Positions 44,265 to 55,900 of a DNA stretch of 64,000 bases are shown piece by piece. How positions within the stretch are numbered: position 1 is the stretch's first letter; each line of letters begins with the position of its first letter. The translations under genes and the position numbers were made by a program. This DNA is from Neoscytalidium dimidiatum (Eukaryota > Ascomycota > Dothideomycetes > Botryosphaeriales > Botryosphaeriaceae), in NCBI GenBank assembly GCA_037367355.1, contig CM074701.1, forward strand, positions 620,001 to 684,000, in the 5' to 3' direction. The notes below the pieces were generated by a model that worked only from the letters and a program-made list of their open reading frames with translations, searched no databases and was not told the origin of the DNA.

Positions 44265-47200
44265 ATGGGGTGTTCTTGGGGAGCGGATGCGTCATTTTCA
44301 ATTGCATTTCTCGGGGATTAAATGATTGGATTCTCTCCTCCGGCGCGCGCGCGACAAGGATTACCCAGAAGACGGGACGGATGGGCCGGTGGAGTAAAAA
44401 GATGATGCGTACATCCTTCACTCCGGAGCCAGGCCCATTGCGTCGGCCTGGGCGCGGAGGTTCACTTCTTGTCAATAGAGGCCTTTAACTGGGTAGAGAG
44501 CGTTTTCGGAACAATGGGAGGCGATTTTACCACATTCTTCTGTCACGATGCCATGACTCGTTTTTTTTTCTTCTTCTTCAAAAGCCGATACACCTTTTTT
44601 TTCAATGGCACAGCGGGGGACGAGAAGCGTGCCGGGCTTGGTGGTATATACCTGCAGTGTCTCTGCGCTTAGTCGTAAATAACATTCATTCTCGCCCTCG
44701 ACTGGTGTGCTAGCGGCAGCTCATTCTTATCGTGATATCGGCACATCTATCTTTCTGCACGGCGGAGATCGTCCAAGCGCAGCGATGATGCGGCTCAAAT
44801 TAGGTTCTGTACTTGTGGATACTTGGCCCGGTGTTCGTACGACTGGCAGCGGGCTCGTGGGCCTTGGCAGCGGGCGACGTTATTCGAGGCTGGAATGCAG
44901 ACGTAGACTGCTGACGACTGCGCTCCACCCACGGGCCTCGCCACCAATCTTCTCAAGGCGGGGCGCGGGCGCGGCGACGGTGGTCACGATGCTTGCGCCA
45001 GCCAGCGATATCTTGAGAGAAACAGAAGTCTTGTCGTGTGTCGGGCAAACAAGCGTGGTGTTTCTAGGTTGCATGCTCGGGTTTCACACGCACGCTTCTC
45101 GAAACGAGGGCCCGGCAGCGGGACCGGTGACTGGAGACAGACGGGAGGCTGGAGGCTGGAGACCGGAGACAAGCTCTGACAGCCGCGACAGGCAACTGGG
45201 CGACAACCTTAATCTGGAGCGCGCCGTGAAGCTTCGCACTCTTCGCCGGCGGGCCTCACGTCGCATCATCTCGTCTCTCCGCGCCGCGAGTGCAAATTAA
45301 ACGCCGGCGATCGTCCACCATTCGAGGCGCGCGAGTCAGCCCGTGCCGCCCAAAGGGGGAAGCGCACTGAGCTGACACCACGACTGCGGCCGCGACACGT
45401 CCCGCGCACCCTCAATCAATCTCCGCACCCAACCAGAGCACCAACCGCGCGAGCTGCCCTCACGACCCATCATGTTGTGCGACGCCGTCACTGCTAAAAT
45501 TGGCCTCTGCCGCCCGCCCCCTTCCTGCTTACCTACAACGTATCCTTTGCCTTCTTGGACACTCTAGAAGCCTCGCCAACCTCCGATCGCCATCTTCGCT
45601 CATTGCCACATGCCCGGCCCGTTCACCCAACAAGCCCGTCGCGCGTCACCTCGGGGTTCCTTGGCGCCGCCAGACGTTACGAGGCCACGGTTCGACCGCG
45701 AGCACGAGTGTCTCGTGGCTGGCGAGCCCCCCTCCAAATCCTCCTACTCTCCTTTCACGCACTCCCGCCCAGACACATCATCACCGCTCCCGTCCACTCA
45801 TTGCCTCATTCTTCACCACCCGCTCGCACACCACACTTGTCGACATGGGTCCGAGTTGTCGCGCGGGGGGGCCAGAACCAAATGTTGGCAGCAAGCGCCC
45901 CCGGCGCGCCATGCTGTACGGCCTGGGGACTGGGTGATTAAGAGCATGGATCAGAGTGGCACTATTTAAAGGATGGGCCAAGCGCGCGCCCGCCCACACC
46001 ACCACACGCGCACACACGCACATTCGCCCGCCTTTGCGCCGCGCCTGCCCGGCATGTCGCCTGATATTGTGAGAGAAGTGAAGGAGGAAGAAGAAGAGGT
46101 GTGAGCGCTGTGCACGCAACCCATCTCGAACGCAAGACCCTTTTCCACCCCTCTCCCCACGAACAGCTGGCCACTGACGACGTCGATCACCGCCCATCAC
46201 TGTCTTGCACCATGTGGAGGAGAGGGAAAAAACGAGCGTGGCTCCTCTTTTCCTCGTGTTGCACCTGCGGGGACCACCTCTTTGCGCGAGTTGATCGCAA
46301 TCGCTCGTCCCCCGGCGGTTTCCCGCGCTCAGCGCTCTGCGCCGCATTGTTGTGCTTGTGCATGTGCTATATCACGCTCTTATGCTCAGGGGATAGAAGA
46401 GCGCGGAGGTTCCGCCGGCCACCTTTGCTCCGCTACAAACGTGCTTCTGCTCTGACCGCCGAATCTCACGGACTAGCACAGCCACATGGAGGGTACCTGC
46501 ATGCCAAGCCCACCGTTCCGCCTTCCACGACGCCTTCGACCTCCCTTCTTGTGGGGCTCTTCCTTCGTCTCTCCCGTTCCGCCGCCCTTCGTTGGTCCGA
46601 AAACGCACCGATGCGCCGGTCAGGCAAGCATTGTATAGGTATATGTTTCATGCTGACTTCGTCCCGTGCCCTCGCTTCGGCTCGGCGCTGCACCACTACC
46701 CGCTCTTCCCCGTCCAAGAATACAGCGTAGACACGGATAAAATGTCGTCTTCTCGCCGCTTGCGCGCAAAATCCTGGTCTCCTGTGTCAGGATTCCCACT
46801 CGAGAGCTTGGCGCTCACTGCTATATAGTAAGGGGTAGGTGTCTGGGGTTCGACGTTGATCGAGGCTCCGCAAGCCACGTTTCTCTCGCTTACATGGGTT
46901 TTGTTCGAATTGGAGCTGAGTTGGTGCGCCAAAGTCTACGACGGGACTATCCGCTGTATCTTCCGCTCCTCGCTTGAGATATTGAAATTGTTGTTCGAGT
47001 TGGACCTGCGTGGGTATTATTAGCGGGCCGTCACTATAGGTATGTGGGTTTGCTCCGGCAATTCGGATCGCGCTTAGATTATCGTGGCTTTGCCGAGTAC
47101 GAGAGATGGTGGCGGTGGGCGCTGGGAAAGTCTGTCGAGTGCTACGCCGAACCGCCTTGCTTGCGAGTGACGCAATGGCAATGCCGGATCCTGATGGGTT

Positions 47201-47749
47201 TCAGGAAGTAGGTTTGCAAGTGTTTTGAAACCAACTCAGATCGAGACAATGTCTCACCGGCCAAGCTTCGAGGGGAAACATCGGGTGACCGTGACAAGGT
47301 TCACATGCTTCTGCAAGTCATGGCCTGGTCATGGGTGGAGAAGCAATCGCTGCTGACGTCAAGGCCCTGACTACGCTTAATCATTTGAATCAAAATTGTT
47401 GGCTCAACTCTATAGGCTTCTCGCACCAGCATACTTCGGTCGGCCTTTCCGAAACAGACCATGTAATTTGCCCTTGCGCGGTGATCACCAAACTGCGCTC
47501 ATTCTGTCCAATTGAGACTGGGCATTCCCTATCATGATTGTGAACTCGAGGTTGAACTAACAGGGTGGATGAGCATATAAGCTCAAACTCCCTTCTTCTA
47601 TTTCTCTTTTAGGTCACGATCAAAGGTGTCACATGCATCCATTCGGTGACTTAGGAAGTTGGAATAAAGTTTGCTCTCACGCTATCGCCTGGCTTGTTCA
47701 ACGTAATCACTTACGTCCCGGTACAGTGGGTGGCAGAAGAATTCACCTT
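44265..47749. other. 3.5-kb interval without a recognised gene
   Basis: Convergent region between the BYS1-like gene (+) and the glycosidase-like gene (-). GC-rich from 44.8 to 46.8 kb, with overlapping open frames on several strands and tandem GGAGGCT/GGAGAC motifs near 45145-45175. No domain, tRNA or rRNA recognised. Confidence 0.4.
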
Positions 47750-49453
47750 TCAAACCGCAGGAGGAAGTTGAAACAGTGGTCTGGATATAAGTGTCACCAA
47801 TCTTAATTGAAATTTCCTGACAGCTGTTGTACTACCTGCGGACCGTCCGCAGTATGCGAGAGTTGCTGTTCTTGCAACATCCTTCACAGGAATATGCCCC
47901 TGTGACTCGAAGACTTTTTTTTTCGTTTTATTCATATTATTATTTGCAAACATTTCCTGCAGGCTACTTCCTTTTAGCCTTTCAATATATATAGCTTCGT
48001 TCTCACTATCTTCTGTGGCATCCAGACCATCTATCTCAACATTAATAGGTGCTATTATCGAGTTGATCATACTCTCTCCAGCCAGCCATGCTTGAAAGCT
48101 GATGTTGTTAGCAAATTTCGTAAGCGTCTAGAAATATTATCACTCACCTCCTGGCTCCAAAGCCGCAGCATACATGACCAACGTAATTGGCACTAACTCT
48201 GGTGATGCGTTAATATTCCCAGCGGCGTCTTCCTTGGGCACTGGTACAACGCCCGCATCCTCCCATGTCTTGATGATCTTCTCCGCCTCGTCCTCCCACC
48301 ACTGCTCACCGGCTAGTGCACAACGAATACCTAGCACAGTTCCAAACTCCCTGAACGCCAACCTCCTCCCCACGTCCCTCCTAAAATACCCTCTCTCAAT
48401 CAACGCCCTCAAATCCCTCTTCGCCCTCTCCAGTAACCCTGTTGCCCACTCCTCCTTCCCGGCAAACCGATGCGCCGTCCACAGCGTCATCCCCAAATCC
48501 AACGGATCATCGCTCCCATACGTCCGCCACTTCGTCCGCACCATCGCCTCGAAATCTCGCATCTCCTCACCCAACACGTCCGCTTCCGCCCCGGCCTCCC
48601 CTTCCCCCGCCGCCACCAACCCCCTCAACACCCTACAAACTCCCAACCCATCCACCGGATCCAAATTCCCCTCGCTCGCCACCAGCACGCGATCCAACCC
48701 CACCCCAGCCTTCCACACCATCCGCGGCCTTCGGCCGCCCCGCCCGTGCACGAACGCCGGGTGCACCGCCTCCATCAACCGCACCGCCAGCCGAATCCAC
48801 TTCCTCCCTTCTTCTTCTTCTTTTCCTTCCTTTCCCTCCTCCTCCTCCTCCTCCTCCTCCTCCATGCCCTTTTCCCGCTTCCGCATCTCCTCCCCCCGCC
48901 ACGCCACCCCCAGCCGCGCCAGCGCGTTCGCCCACAGCGCCAGGTAGTGGAAGTACTGCCCGTCGCCGTCGGGCGCGCCCTCGTCGGCCTCCTTCCCGAT
49001 GCGCAGGCCGCCACCGAGCGGGTCGGCGTCCGTCGCGCCGGGCAGACGGGGTGCGGAGGAGGGGCCGTCTGCGTCGTTGTCGTTGCGCGCGCGGCCGAGG
49101 GTGTCGTGGACGGCGGTGGCGAGGGTGGTGGCGTAGGCGAGGTACGGGGAGGAGGCGGGGGCGGGCGAGTGGGAGCAGTGGTGGAACCGGGGGGGAGGGG
49201 AGGTGGATGACGTGAGGTGGTGCAGGGCGAGGAGGTTGAGCAGGCCGAAGGCGTCGGTCCAGAGGTAGCGGCCGCGGTGGCCGGCGGAGGCCGGGGGAGG
49301 CGTCCATGCCGCCGGGATGGCTGTGGCCGTTGTCGTGGCCGTGGTGGAATCATCGGGGGTCGGGGGTGGGGTGGGGATCGGGAAGCGGTAGATGTGCTGC
49401 ATGGCGGTGGTGAGCTTGGTGCGGCGCTCGGGTGGGATGGTCGGTCGTGCCAT
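47750..49453 (-). CDS. six-hairpin glycosidase-like protein
   Basis: Exons 49453-48148 and 48090-47750 (GTGAGT donor, CTAAC branch site) give 548 aa. The (alpha/alpha)6-type family is recognisable by YLWTDAFGLLNLLALHH (about 62-78), LPGATDADPLGGGLRIGK, DGDGQYFHYLALWANAL, PRMVWKAGVGLDR, SEGNLDPVDGLGVCRVL, DDPLDLGMTLWTAHRF, AFREFGTVLGIRCAL and PITLVMYAAALEPGA. Substrate unknown; such proteins occur in fungi and plants, usually without a secretion signal, and none is seen here. A polyglutamate run (EEEEEEEEEGKEG) from a TCC repeat at 48838-48864 interrupts the domain. The last about 25 codons overlap hairpin element copy D, so the natural C-terminus may differ. Confidence 0.72.
47764..47841. repeat. 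hairpin/MITE-like element, copy D (degenerate)
   Basis: The left arm AAGTTGAAACAGTGGTCTGG matches the family arm TTGAAGCAGTCGTCCGGACG with few changes. The right arm (CTGACAGCTGTTGTACTACC) is only weakly similar. The length (78 bp) agrees with the other copies. It lies inside the predicted last exon of the glycosidase-like gene. Confidence 0.45.
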
Positions 49454-50458
49454 GGTTCGCTTCTGATGGCGAGGATACAGCGAGTGAAGAAGGTGTGTGG
49501 TATGGTAGTTGCTGTGATGATTTGGGGTTAGGATTATTTGTGAAGTTTGAATAGTGGTGTCGTGTTGATGGTATGAAAGTAAAATGCAAGCTCTCGTCTT
49601 GCGTCACAATGCGTCAAGCCGACGTCAGCCAACTTCTTAAGAAGGAAATTAGGACGTCTCTCTAGAGTAAGTGTACTGAATTCCGCAGCCGATTTAGTGG
49701 AGTTGTTGAAGGTGTTGCCAATGCTAGTGGATGATCTTTACTGGAGTTGGGAGTATAGTGCCAGTATATAAGTGCACGGATTTTGATCATTTTATCCACG
49801 CGTTTCAGATGTCTTTATCAAGGCTTTTGGATGACTTCCTTTGATAAGTTGCACAAATGACTCCCCTACTAAGCTCCATTATACAAATGACCTACCTATA
49901 AAGCCTCCCGCGCGAATAGGGTATGCTTGTAGCTTACCATGTTTGTACCAAGCTTGTCTAGCCGTGCTTATTAGAATATAGCACCTATCGAATTGTAGTA
50001 AAAAAAAAAAAAAGGAAAAAAGCAACGCCATAGTTGCCTTTCAATGACCCAGTTCAGCTCCACTACCGAATGGCACTTGCCTGAATAGGCAAGAAAGGCC
50101 AAGATCCACTTTTTGGACATGGGGAAATTCGACAATGAACAAACGATGATGACCATCAACACACCTAAAAAAAAAAATCATTATTTCGGGCGGAGCACGC
50201 GATATCAATGACGAGACCACGTGAAGCATCTGCGACGAGCTTCAACTCATATGTCAGCTCCATGCGACTAGAGCCGCAGCACGCAAAAAAGAAAGGCACC
50301 ACCTCCTTTGTACAGTACACCATGCGCCCATGAATTTGCCCGACCACACGCCGCCTAAGAATTCCGTAACGCAGATCAAATGCAACATTCGCAACCACAA
50401 CAGTCGCCGCCGGGTATCAAGATGCGCCAGACGAGAGCGAAAAGACGGCAGCGAACCC
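49454..50458. other. intergenic
   Basis: Promoter of the glycosidase-like gene, then AT-rich sequence with A runs at about 50001 and 50167, and the 3' region of SDS3. No gene seen. Confidence 0.5.
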
Positions 50459-52160
50459 CTACGCAGCCCGCCCTTTACCTCTGCCCATCCCACTGCCCGT
50501 CCGCCTCATGCCGACGCCACCTATTGAGCTGCCGTTCCCGTGCCTGCTCATAGGTACACCACCCATACCACTGTCGCTGTTCGCCGCGCTTATTGATACG
50601 CCGCCGAGATCCATATGCGGTGCGAGGCTGTTCATGCCGTTGCCGTTATGATCGCTGCGCAGGTTGCTTGGCTGATATTGGTATTCCCTGGACTGGAGCG
50701 GACCACAAGCTCTATGAAGGAGCTTCTCGTTCATGTCGTCGTTCCCATCCGACGGACGCGCCATGATAGCGAAGTCATTCTCAACCTCCGCGTTCGTAAG
50801 GCCAGGAGGAGTCGGCGCGGAAGCGTTGGCCTTGCTCCCCACGTTCGCTGGAAGAATGACAGGAGCCACGCTAGAGAAAGGCAGGGCACCCGTACGCTCA
50901 GCGGCAAGTGCGAGGTCTGCCAAGGGATTGTTGCGTGTCGAGCCACGAGTCGCATGATGGGACTGTGTGCGCTCCATCTCAGGTGCAGCGGGAGTTGCGG
51001 CTTCTTCGTCGCCATCTGCCTCGCCTTCGTTGGCCGTAGCAGTGCCTGAGTCGTCTCCGCCATCAGCACCACCATGATGGGTGCCGTTAGTACCGTTGGC
51101 CGAGCCGTTTTGGTTCTGCTCCTGGACCCTGAGCTTGTTGAAAAAATGTGTGGTAGCAACTGCGGCCGTGTTCATGGTCATGGCGAGCTCCTTGTCAGTG
51201 AACAGACGATCGATCGAGTATGCCGGAGCCTCGAACTGCGTGTGCATGGTCTTCGCCTTTGCATCGCGGAAAGGCGACGCGAACCCCAGATCTGGGTTGC
51301 GGCCGCCCGAGGGACCTGGTGAACCGCTGTCGGCATCCTCGAACGCGGCCTTCCTCTTGCGCGATTTGTCTGTTGCTATCGCAGAGCTGACCATATCGTC
51401 TGGATCACCGACACGATGACGAGTATGACGGGTCTTCCGGTTGCTTGCAGGACCGCCGGGGGAAGCAGGGTTCGTAATGCTGAACTGGTTCGGGTGGAGA
51501 AGGAGAGCATTGCTGTCGGCGATGTCCAATTGTTCTTTCTCCTTCAACAGCCGGCTTTGCCGCTGCTTCACGCTGGCGACCAGCCGCTCCCGAAGTGTAT
51601 TGGCGAGGTGACGGTGTTCCTCCTGGGCAAGCCTGACCTTGTATTGGTGCGATTGCTCGAGCTCGCGCATGCTCGCCTGGTATTTGTTCTGTTCGAAATA
51701 ATCAGCGGCGGCCAGAGATTGCATGCGCAGATCTACCTACCCAGAGCATGGTGAGGGCGATATCGCGAGTTTCCAAGGCATCGTTCGCTTCGTTCACGAA
51801 CTTGCTGTAGAAGCGGCCAACCTGCGCAACGTAGTCGCCCGTGGCAGTCCCGGGTTGCGGCGGCTGAGCGCCCGTAGTGCTTTGGATAGCCTCCGCTATC
51901 TCGTCACCAGTATCGTCCAACGGCTTGTTCTGGTAGGGGTCGGCGCGCATGATCAGGGCCATGTCAGTCTGGACAGCCTGAATCTGGGCGCGATAATGCT
52001 GATCGCGATTCTCGGAGAAAGATGCGAACATGTCGTTGAGCTTTTCCGAAAGCATTGTGCGGCGTTTGTCGCGCTTCGACAGCGGCAGTGGAGGAGGGGA
52101 GGTTGCAAATTGACCGAACGGGATTTCGCCAGGCGGCGAGGTGCTGCGGGTCCGTGCCAT
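50459..52160 (-). CDS. SDS3: Sds3-like subunit of the Rpd3L histone deacetylase complex
   Basis: Subunit of the large Rpd3/Sin3 histone deacetylase complex, nuclear. Exons 52160-51741 and 51688-50459 (phase 0; LTMLW|NKYQAS) give 549 aa. The Sds3-like domain covers about residues 35-210: KRRTMLSEKLNDMFASFSE, YRAQIQAVQTDMALIMRADP, RFYSKFVNEANDALETRD, MRELEQSHQYKVRLAQEE, LLKEKEQLDIADSNALLLHP and NQFSITNPASPGG. The motif FEAPAYSIDRLFTDKELAM, with AAVATTHFFNKL after it, is typical of filamentous-fungal members. The rest is a disordered tail rich in Asn, Gly and Ala with RKTRHTRHR and KSRKRKAA basic patches. The family assignment is firm; the tail is lineage-specific. Confidence 0.88.
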
Positions 52161-52952
52161 GATGCGCTGTCGTCTAGAAGGGGTTGAGTATGAAGCTCAG
52201 GCGCAAAAGGCCGGCGTGATAAGCTGGCTTCGTTGTTGACCGACGCTGCAAGCTGGTCTGCAGGTCGGACAGGGTTGGTAGACGAAGGCGTGAAAAGCAG
52301 CGCTAAAGATAATGCAGGTCGGCTGCAGAAGTAAAGAAGCGCAATTGGAACAGAAGAGGTAAAGGGTCGGGGCGGTCTGCACGAGAGCAGAGTGCAGCGG
52401 ATGGAGATGGTGATGAAGCAGCCGGAGCACACACTACAAACCCGCGAGCGGCAGGCTAGGGCTGCCCGCCGCCCATCCGATCATGCGCCGAACCCGGCCC
52501 GACCGTAACTCCGCGGACCTGGTACTTTTGTGCCATGCACACCCGACAGGGTCCATAGCATGTGCTAATTCAAGCAGATACGGAGCACTCCTCTGGACGG
52601 GCAGTGACGATGTTCATTCCTAACACAATCTCACCCGGATATACTTTTCATGCTGTGCTTCCTTAGTTGAAAAGTCATCTTAATTGCAACCTTGCGAAAC
52701 TCTACTGCTGCCCATAGCGTGCACGTACTGCAAGAATATAGATAGCAAGGCACGGCCTGCGTTCAGTCCTGATCCACGCTGGAAAGGGGGTAGGGGTGGG
52801 GAAGGTATGCATGCTAGAGCCAAAGAAAAACTGATTATTGCCGCCTGCCGTGATCTCGTTCCAAGAAACGCCCATTAGTCCTGTCTGATAGTCTTCCGAA
52901 CTCCTATCAATGGTCCTATGACCATGTTTTTCGAACGCGTAAACTCGCGCCT
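52161..52952. other. intergenic between two minus-strand genes
   Basis: Promoter of SDS3 and 3' region of TOP2. No gene seen. Confidence 0.5.
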
Positions 52953-55900
52953 CTACTCGCTGTCATCGTCATCAAAGTCATCCTCGCTGGCCTCGCTGGC
53001 CTCTGAATCATCCTCGTCCTCCTCATCGTCATCAATGACGAACTTCTTCGCTGCTGCAGCTCGAGCTGGACGTCCCCTGGCATACGCCTGCGCAGCCGGG
53101 CTTAACGTCTTAGGCTTCTCCGGTGCCATTTCGGTAGCCTTCGACGCCGTGGCCTTCGATCCACCTGCCTTCGCCTTCGCTACAGTAGGCTTGGCGCCCG
53201 CTGGCCTGCCACGCGGCTTAGGTGCTGTCTTTACCGGTGGTTGGTCCTCCATGTCAACATCGCTGTCATCCGAGAGTCTAGTATCGTTGGCAGTGCGAGG
53301 AATCTGCCTCTGCGGAGAAGGCTGTGGGACAAGGAGCGTGTAGTCTGTCTGAGACTCCTCGAGGTCCGAGTCTTCCAGCGATGGCCTTGTCCTGCCAACG
53401 GCAACAGTTGAGAGGCCGGCGCCTTTAGCACGTGCTTTCGAAGCCGAGAAGAGTTGCCGGCCAGAAGTTTCCGACGGGCCATTGATGCCCTTGACTAGGC
53501 TGCTGACATCGCCGAGACCATCATCTACCATCTCCCCATCGCTCTCTGTATCCGAAAGGACGTAGGTCGGCTTCTTTTTAGCTACAGCAGCACGAGGCTT
53601 ACGCGTTGCCGCCTCTGCCTTTGTCTCCTTGGCGACGGCCGCGAAGACATCTTCGTCGTCGCTCTCGTCACTACCCGCAGGCTTCTTGGACTTAGCAGCA
53701 GCCTTAGTTGTCTGGGCAGTAGGCTTCGATTTCTTCGCAGCAGGCTTCGGGATAACCTCCTCTTCGCTGTCATCGTTGGTCACAGCTTTCTTCGACTTGG
53801 CAGCCTGTCTCGCCGGCTTAGCCGCAGGCTTCGGAGCAACCTCTTCGTTATCCTCAAAATCATCATCACTCTCATCACTGGCAATGTCCTTCGATTTGGC
53901 GGTAGACTTCACAGTCTTTGCGGTAGGCTTCGAGGGGGCATCTGTAAAGACATCGTCGCTGTCGCTCTCGAAATCATACGTCTTCTTGGCCTTCGAAGCG
54001 GCTTTCGTGCCGTTGGGGGCCTTGGCCCTGCCTTTGGATGCCGCCACAGGAGCCTATATGCTAATCAGCAATTGCAATTTACGGGTTAGTATGTGCGACT
54101 TACAACTTCTGGCTCGTCCGACTCAACTTCGTCCACAGCATTTGGAGCGTCATCCACCTCCATGATCGAGTCCGACTCGTCCTTGTCACTTGCCTTACCA
54201 TGCTTGGCCATGTAGCTTGACAGGAGGTTAGTCTTAGGCTGCGCCGACTTAGGTTTCGGCTCGGCCGCCTTTGCAGCAGCCGCTTTCTCTTTCTCCTGCT
54301 CCTTTTCTTTCTCCTTTTCCTTAGCAGTGGCATTGTCAGCGTACTTGGAGAAGTAGCCCGTCAGTACGCTGCTTTGCTTCGGCGGCGGCGCAGCTTTCTT
54401 CTTCGGTTTCTTGATCTCGAAATCCTCGTCGCTCATGGCATCACTATCATCTGCCTTGCGCTTCTTGCCGCCCTTGCTACCAATGCGGAGCTTAGCTGAA
54501 GCGCGGCGGCCCTTGCTACGGGCTTTCTTTGCTTCATTTGCCTCGAACGCAAGCAGGTTTTCGTACTCCTCAAGGAAGGCATCCAAGTCCTCATTCCACA
54601 GGTCCTTGGGTGACTTCTTGATGAGAATGTCGATTTCCAACTCCTTATCGCCGATTTGCTTGAGAAGCTTCTCGACACGCTCCTGGGTGAGAGACCAGAT
54701 TGCCATGCCAAGCAGGTAGTCATAGTCGTTGGCGCCGGGCTCGTCATCGGCATCCTCCTCCTCATTCAGAAAATCTTCCTCCTCACCCTGTTTCTTTGCT
54801 TCATTCTTCGAGATAGGCTTGAAACCCAGCTTCTTCAGCTCCGCCACTAATACAGTCTTCTTCTTCTTCGACACCACCAGCTTGCCATCAATGATCATTT
54901 TGATGAAGCGGGACTGATTGGAAAGCTTTTCAAGCTCTCTGTTCATCTCGTCGAGAAGACTCTGCTTGCGCTTCTCGTAGTACTTGAGGCGGATCAGGTA
55001 GAACTCTTCTAAGATGTCTAACTCTGTAGCATATTTGTGAATGCGGCCCTGATGGTCAAAAGCGACGAGATTGGAGGTGGCCATTGTCTTGTACAGCTTG
55101 AAGCGTTCCTCGAGACCCATTTCAAGGGCCGTGGCCATCGCCTTTTGATCCGACATTTTGATGATGAAGCGGACCTTGGTCAAGGTATGGTATTCGTTGT
55201 AGTCCTTAATGAAGGACGCTGTCTTCTCACCCTTGATGATTTCCTCAAGCTTATCCTTGAAATCCTGAGTCCAAACGCGAATAGGCAGCTCCGTAATCTC
55301 CACCTCAAGGTCTCCAGTTTGGTTGATTTTGCCCGTGAACTTATAGCGATCACCGCCGATGTCTTCGATCGTACCTTCGAAGCCCTTGAACCAAGGCTTC
55401 ATGTGGACCATGTCGCTCTTTGAAGTGCCAGCCATTCGGCGCTTCAGATTTTCGACAATTTCCTTTGGATCGTAGTTGGGAATCGATGAGCTCCAACCGG
55501 TACCAATGCCGTCTGCACCGTTGACAAGGATCATCGGCAAGATAGGCACATACATGGTGGGCTCAATCGGCTTTCCATCGTCCTGATCATGCTCAAGTAG
55601 GGGCTCGTCCGCCGTGTGAAAAATGCGACGGGCTATTGGAGAAAGTCTAGTGTAGATATAACGGGCGCTGGCTGCATCACTGCCACCCTGGATACGGGAA
55701 CCAAAGTTACCGCTAGGCTCGAGAAGATTGATGTTGTTGGAGCCGACAAAGTTCTGCGCCAACCCGACAATCGTCTGCTGAAGTGAAGCATCACCGTAGG
55801 CATAGTTCGTCAACCCTCCTACGAAACCCGCGAGCTCGTTGACCTTCATATCCTTTTTGAGATTTCTCTTAAAGCAAGTGTAAAGCACCTTGCGTTGACC

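Noticed and set aside
45500..46730. Open frames of 120-210 codons in the GC-rich spacer at 45.5-46.7 kb
   Set aside because: Low-complexity Arg/Pro/Ser content, overlapping in several frames, no domain or splice logic.
48174..49215. Plus-strand frames of about 250 codons opposite the glycosidase-like gene
   Set aside because: Pro/Ser-rich antisense shadows of a GC-rich coding exon; the minus strand carries the recognisable motifs.
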